DNA of 64,000 bases from the NCBI GenBank assembly GCA_043392685.1, contig JBHZGM010000030.1; one strand, given 5' to 3'. The notes beneath the pieces were generated by a model, which was given only the letters and a program-made list of their open reading frames with translations, was not told the origin of the DNA and ran no database searches. A program made the translations under genes and the position numbers. The stretch is from Metapseudomonas sp043392685. GTDB taxonomy: Bacteria > Pseudomonadota > Gammaproteobacteria > Pseudomonadales > Pseudomonadaceae. How positions within the stretch are numbered: position 1 is the first letter of the stretch; the number at the start of each line of letters is the position of its first letter. Positions 61,579 to 64,000 of this stretch are shown piece after piece.

Positions 61579-64000
61579 ATGAATCCGCTACCCATCGATG
61601 CCGTCCTGCCCGACCTGCGGGCCGCCCTGCAATCCCGCCACGAAGCCGTACTGGAAGCCCCGCCCGGCGCCGGCAAGACTACCCGCGTGCCCCTGGCGCT
61701 GCTGGACGAGCCGTGGTTGGCCGGGCAAAGCATCCTGATGCTGGAGCCGCGCCGGCTGGCCGCCCGTGCCGCCGCCGAGCGCCTGGCCAGTGAACTGGGG
61801 GAGGCGGTGGGCGACACTGTCGGCTACCGCATCCGCCTGGAGTCGAAGGTCGGCCCGCGCACCCGCATCGAAGTGGTGACCGAGGGCATCCTCGCCCGCC
61901 GCCTGCAGGAAGACCCGGCGCTGGAAGGGGTCGGCCTGGTCATATTCGACGAGTTCCATGAGCGGAGCCTTGATGCCGATCTGGCCCTGGCCCTCTGCCT
62001 CAATGGCCGCGCCCTGCTGCGCGACGAGCCGCCGCTGAAGGTGCTGCTGATGTCCGCCACCCTGGAAGGCGAGCGGCTGTCGCGCCTGCTGGACGAGGCG
62101 CCGGTGGTGCGCAGCGAGGGGCGCATGTTCCCCGTCGAGCAGCGTTGGGGGCGGCCCAGCCAACCCGGCGAGGCGCTGGAACCCCGGGTGGTGCAGACGG
62201 TACTCCAGGCCCTGGCTGACGAACCCGGCAGCCTGCTGGTGTTCCTGCCCGGCCAGGCGGAGATTCGTCGCGTTGCCGAGCAGTTGGCCGAGCGCCTCGA
62301 TGGCCGGCCCGAGATCCTGCTCTGCCCGCTCCACGGCGAACTGGACCTGGCTGCCCAGCGTGCCGCCATCGAGCCGGCTCCGGCTGGCAAGCGCAAGGTG
62401 GTGCTGGCCACCAACATCGCCGAAACCAGCCTGACCATCGATGGCGTGCGCGTGGTGGTGGATGCCGGCCTGGAACGTGTGCCGAGTTTCGACCCGGCCA
62501 GTGGCATGACCCGCCTGGACACCCAGCGCATTTCCCGGGCCTCGGCAACCCAGCGCGCCGGCCGCGCCGGGCGCCTGCAGCCGGGGGCCTGCTACCGCCT
62601 CTGGTCCGAGGCCCAGCAAGAACAACTGGCCGCCCACGGAAGCGCGGAAATCCTCCAGGCCGACCTCGCCGGCCTGGCGCTGCAACTGGCGCGCTGGGGC
62701 GTGGGCGATCCCAACGAGCTGGCCTGGCTCGACCCGCCCCCCGCAGCCGCCTACGCCCAGGGCCGCGACCTGTTGCAGCGGCTCGGTGCCCTGGCTGAAG
62801 ACGGCAGCCTGACCCGTCATGGCCAGGCCATGGCCGAACTGCCGGCTCATCCGCGCATTGCCCACCTGTTGCTGCGGGGCCAGGCCCTGGGGCTTGGCAA
62901 TCTGGCCTGCGACCTCGCCGCCCTGCTGGGCGAGCGCGACATCCTGCGTGGCGGCGGCGCCGACCTGCACAGCCGCCTGGCCCTGCTGGCCGGTGAAGAC
63001 AAGGCCGCGCGCGGCGCGCGTGGTGGCGTGCAGCGCGCCCGCCAGTTGGCGCGGCAGTTCCGCTCCTACCTGCGCGGCCTGGCCAGCGAGCCGGTGGCCG
63101 ATCCGGATCACCCGCGCTGGCTCGGCTGCCTGCTGGCCTTCGCCTACCCGGACCGCATCGCCCAGCAACGCCGGGCCGGCGGCGCCGATTACCGCCTGGC
63201 CAACGGCCGCGCGGCGACCTTCGGCGAGCCGGACGCACTGATGAAGGAGCCCTGGCTGGTGATCGCCGATCTCGGCAGCCGTCAGGGCCAGCGCGAGGAA
63301 CGCATCTACCTCGCGGCCGGCCTCGACCCGGCGCTGTTCGACGGCCCCCTGGCCGAACAGGTGAGTCGCCACGACCTGCTGGACTGGGATGAGCGCGAAG
63401 GCGTGCTGCGTGCCGAGCGGCAGGTGAAAGTGGGTGAACTGGTGCTGGCCCGCGAAGCCCTCGCGGAGCTGGACGAGGAGGCACGCTCGCGGGCGCTGCT
63501 CGGCCTGGTGCGACGCAAGGGGCTGGAGCTGTTGCCGTGGACTCCCGAATTGCGCCAGTGGCAGGCACGGGTGGCACTGCTGCGTCGGCTGGACTTCGCC
63601 GACAAGGGCGAAAGCGAATGGCCGGACCTCTCCGACGCGGCCCTGCTGGCCAGCCTGGAAGACTGGCTGCAGCCCTGGCTGGGCAAGGTCAACCGCCTCA
63701 GCCATTTCGCCAACCTCGACCTGGCCGGCATCCTCCAGGGCCTGCTGCCCTGGCCGCTGCCGCAGCGGCTCGACGAACTCGCGCCGCGCACCCTGGAAGT
63801 GCCGTCCGGCTCGCGCATCCGCCTGGACTACAGCGACGAGATGCCGGTGCTTGCCGTGCGCCTGCAGGAGCTGTTCGGCCTTGCCGACACCCCGCGCATC
63901 GCCGGGGGCCGGCAGGGCGTCAAACTGCACCTGCTGTCTCCAGCGCAGCGCCCGGTGCAGGTCACCCAGGACCTGGCGAGCTTCTGGCGCAACACCTACG
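61579..64000 (+). CDS. hrpB: ATP-dependent RNA helicase HrpB, 3' end cut by the window
   Basis: An open frame of 807 codons that runs off the window edge; HrpB proteins are about 840 residues, so roughly 30 are missing. It is a DEAH-family helicase: Walker A EAPPGAGKTTR (about 27-37), FDEFHERSLDADLALALC with the DEFH box at about 124-127, SATLEG (motif III) and QRAGRAGRLQPGACYRLW (motif VI). The C-terminal HrpB-specific region follows. It is involved in RNA metabolism in E. coli, with no defined essential role. GGAGTGCCC precedes the ATG. Confidence 0.95.
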   Translation, partial: MNPLPIDAVLPDLRAALQSRHEAVLEAPPGAGKTTRVPLALLDEPWLAGQSILMLEPRRLAARAAAERLASELGEAVGDTVGYRIRLESKVGPRTRIEVVTEGILARRLQEDPALEGVGLVIFDEFHERSLDADLALALCLNGRALLRDEPPLKVLLMSATLEGERLSRLLDEAPVVRSEGRMFPVEQRWGRPSQPGEALEPRVVQTVLQALADEPGSLLVFLPGQAEIRRVAEQLAERLDGRPEILLCPLHGELDLAAQRAAIEPAPAGKRKVVLATNIAETSLTIDGVRVVVDAGLERVPSFDPASGMTRLDTQRISRASATQRAGRAGRLQPGACYRLWSEAQQEQLAAHGSAEILQADLAGLALQLARWGVGDPNELAWLDPPPAAAYAQGRDLLQRLGALAEDGSLTRHGQAMAELPAHPRIAHLLLRGQALGLGNLACDLAALLGERDILRGGGADLHSRLALLAGEDKAARGARGGVQRARQLARQFRSYLRGLASEPVADPDHPRWLGCLLAFAYPDRIAQQRRAGGADYRLANGRAATFGEPDALMKEPWLVIADLGSRQGQREERIYLAAGLDPALFDGPLAEQVSRHDLLDWDEREGVLRAERQVKVGELVLAREALAELDEEARSRALLGLVRRKGLELLPWTPELRQWQARVALLRRLDFADKGESEWPDLSDAALLASLEDWLQPWLGKVNRLSHFANLDLAGILQGLLPWPLPQRLDELAPRTLEVPSGSRIRLDYSDEMPVLAVRLQELFGLADTPRIAGGRQGVKLHLLSPAQRPVQVTQDLASFWRNTY

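Noticed and set aside
61588..63930. A 780-codon open frame on the minus strand opposite hrpB
   Set aside because: It lies wholly antisense to a clear HrpB helicase, is Gln/Ala/Gly/His-rich without motifs, and is the usual product of high-GC third-position bias.

Overview
The window reads as a piece of a high-GC Pseudomonas chromosome. Gene content and order from about 10.3 kb to the right edge follow the well-known Pseudomonas core block mpl - ubiX - proA - nadD - rsfS - rlmH - mrdA - rodA - sltB - rlpA - dacC - ybeD - lipB / lipA - holA - lptE - leuS - lnt - corC - ybeY - phoH - miaB - hemL - thiE - thiD - ladS - amn - hrpB, in nearly the order I remember from P. aeruginosa (recalled, not computed). 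LadS, a Pseudomonas-type hybrid sensor kinase, and REP-like intergenic palindromes support this. I see no rRNA, tRNA, CRISPR array, prophage or insertion sequence.

Layout. (1) 0-10 kb is accessory metabolism. An AcoR-like sigma-54 activator faces a leftward gene cut by the window edge, with a near-consensus -24/-12 promoter between them. Next comes a 2-aminoethylphosphonate cluster (phnW, an organophosphate-antiporter-type MFS carrier, phnX, and a divergent LysR regulator). Two FadR-type GntR regulators and a DctA-like dicarboxylate carrier follow. (2) 10-20 kb holds mpl, ubiX and small conserved genes, including a lipoprotein that joins about 12 MORN repeats to a caspase-like C13 peptidase. 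It also holds an LrgA/LrgB pair and a DedA-PAP2 fusion protein. (3) 20-30.4 kb is a long rightward run: proline and NAD synthesis, ribosome silencing and methylation, the elongation machinery (PBP2, RodA), peptidoglycan enzymes (MltB-type transglycosylase, RlpA, DacC) and lipoate synthesis. (4) 30.5-37.6 kb runs leftward: lipA, a second MltB-type transglycosylase, arfA, holA, lptE, leuS. arfA is a 52-codon gene with a hairpin inside its reading frame. (5) 38-45 kb: zinc-ribbon and YdcF proteins, then the leftward miaB-phoH-ybeY-corC-lnt run. (6) 45-64 kb: hemL, thiE/thiD, ladS, a TetR regulator with a perfect 20-bp inverted repeat touching its start codon, an AidB-type acyl-CoA dehydrogenase, an MFS carrier, amn, a metallo-hydrolase, an RluE-type pseudouridine synthase, an Lrp regulator, a candidate non-coding RNA, a cation-efflux protein, a lipoprotein and a truncated hrpB.

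Most of the window is ordinary core genome. The least explained signals are the MORN/C13 lipoprotein, the arfA hairpin, the TetR operator-hairpin, the A9 slippery run before the SPOR domain of rlpA, the branched terminator between phnW and its transporter, and the terminator-bearing intergenic region near 59.8 kb. All protein functions are assigned by reading motifs and by recall of families; no database search was run.
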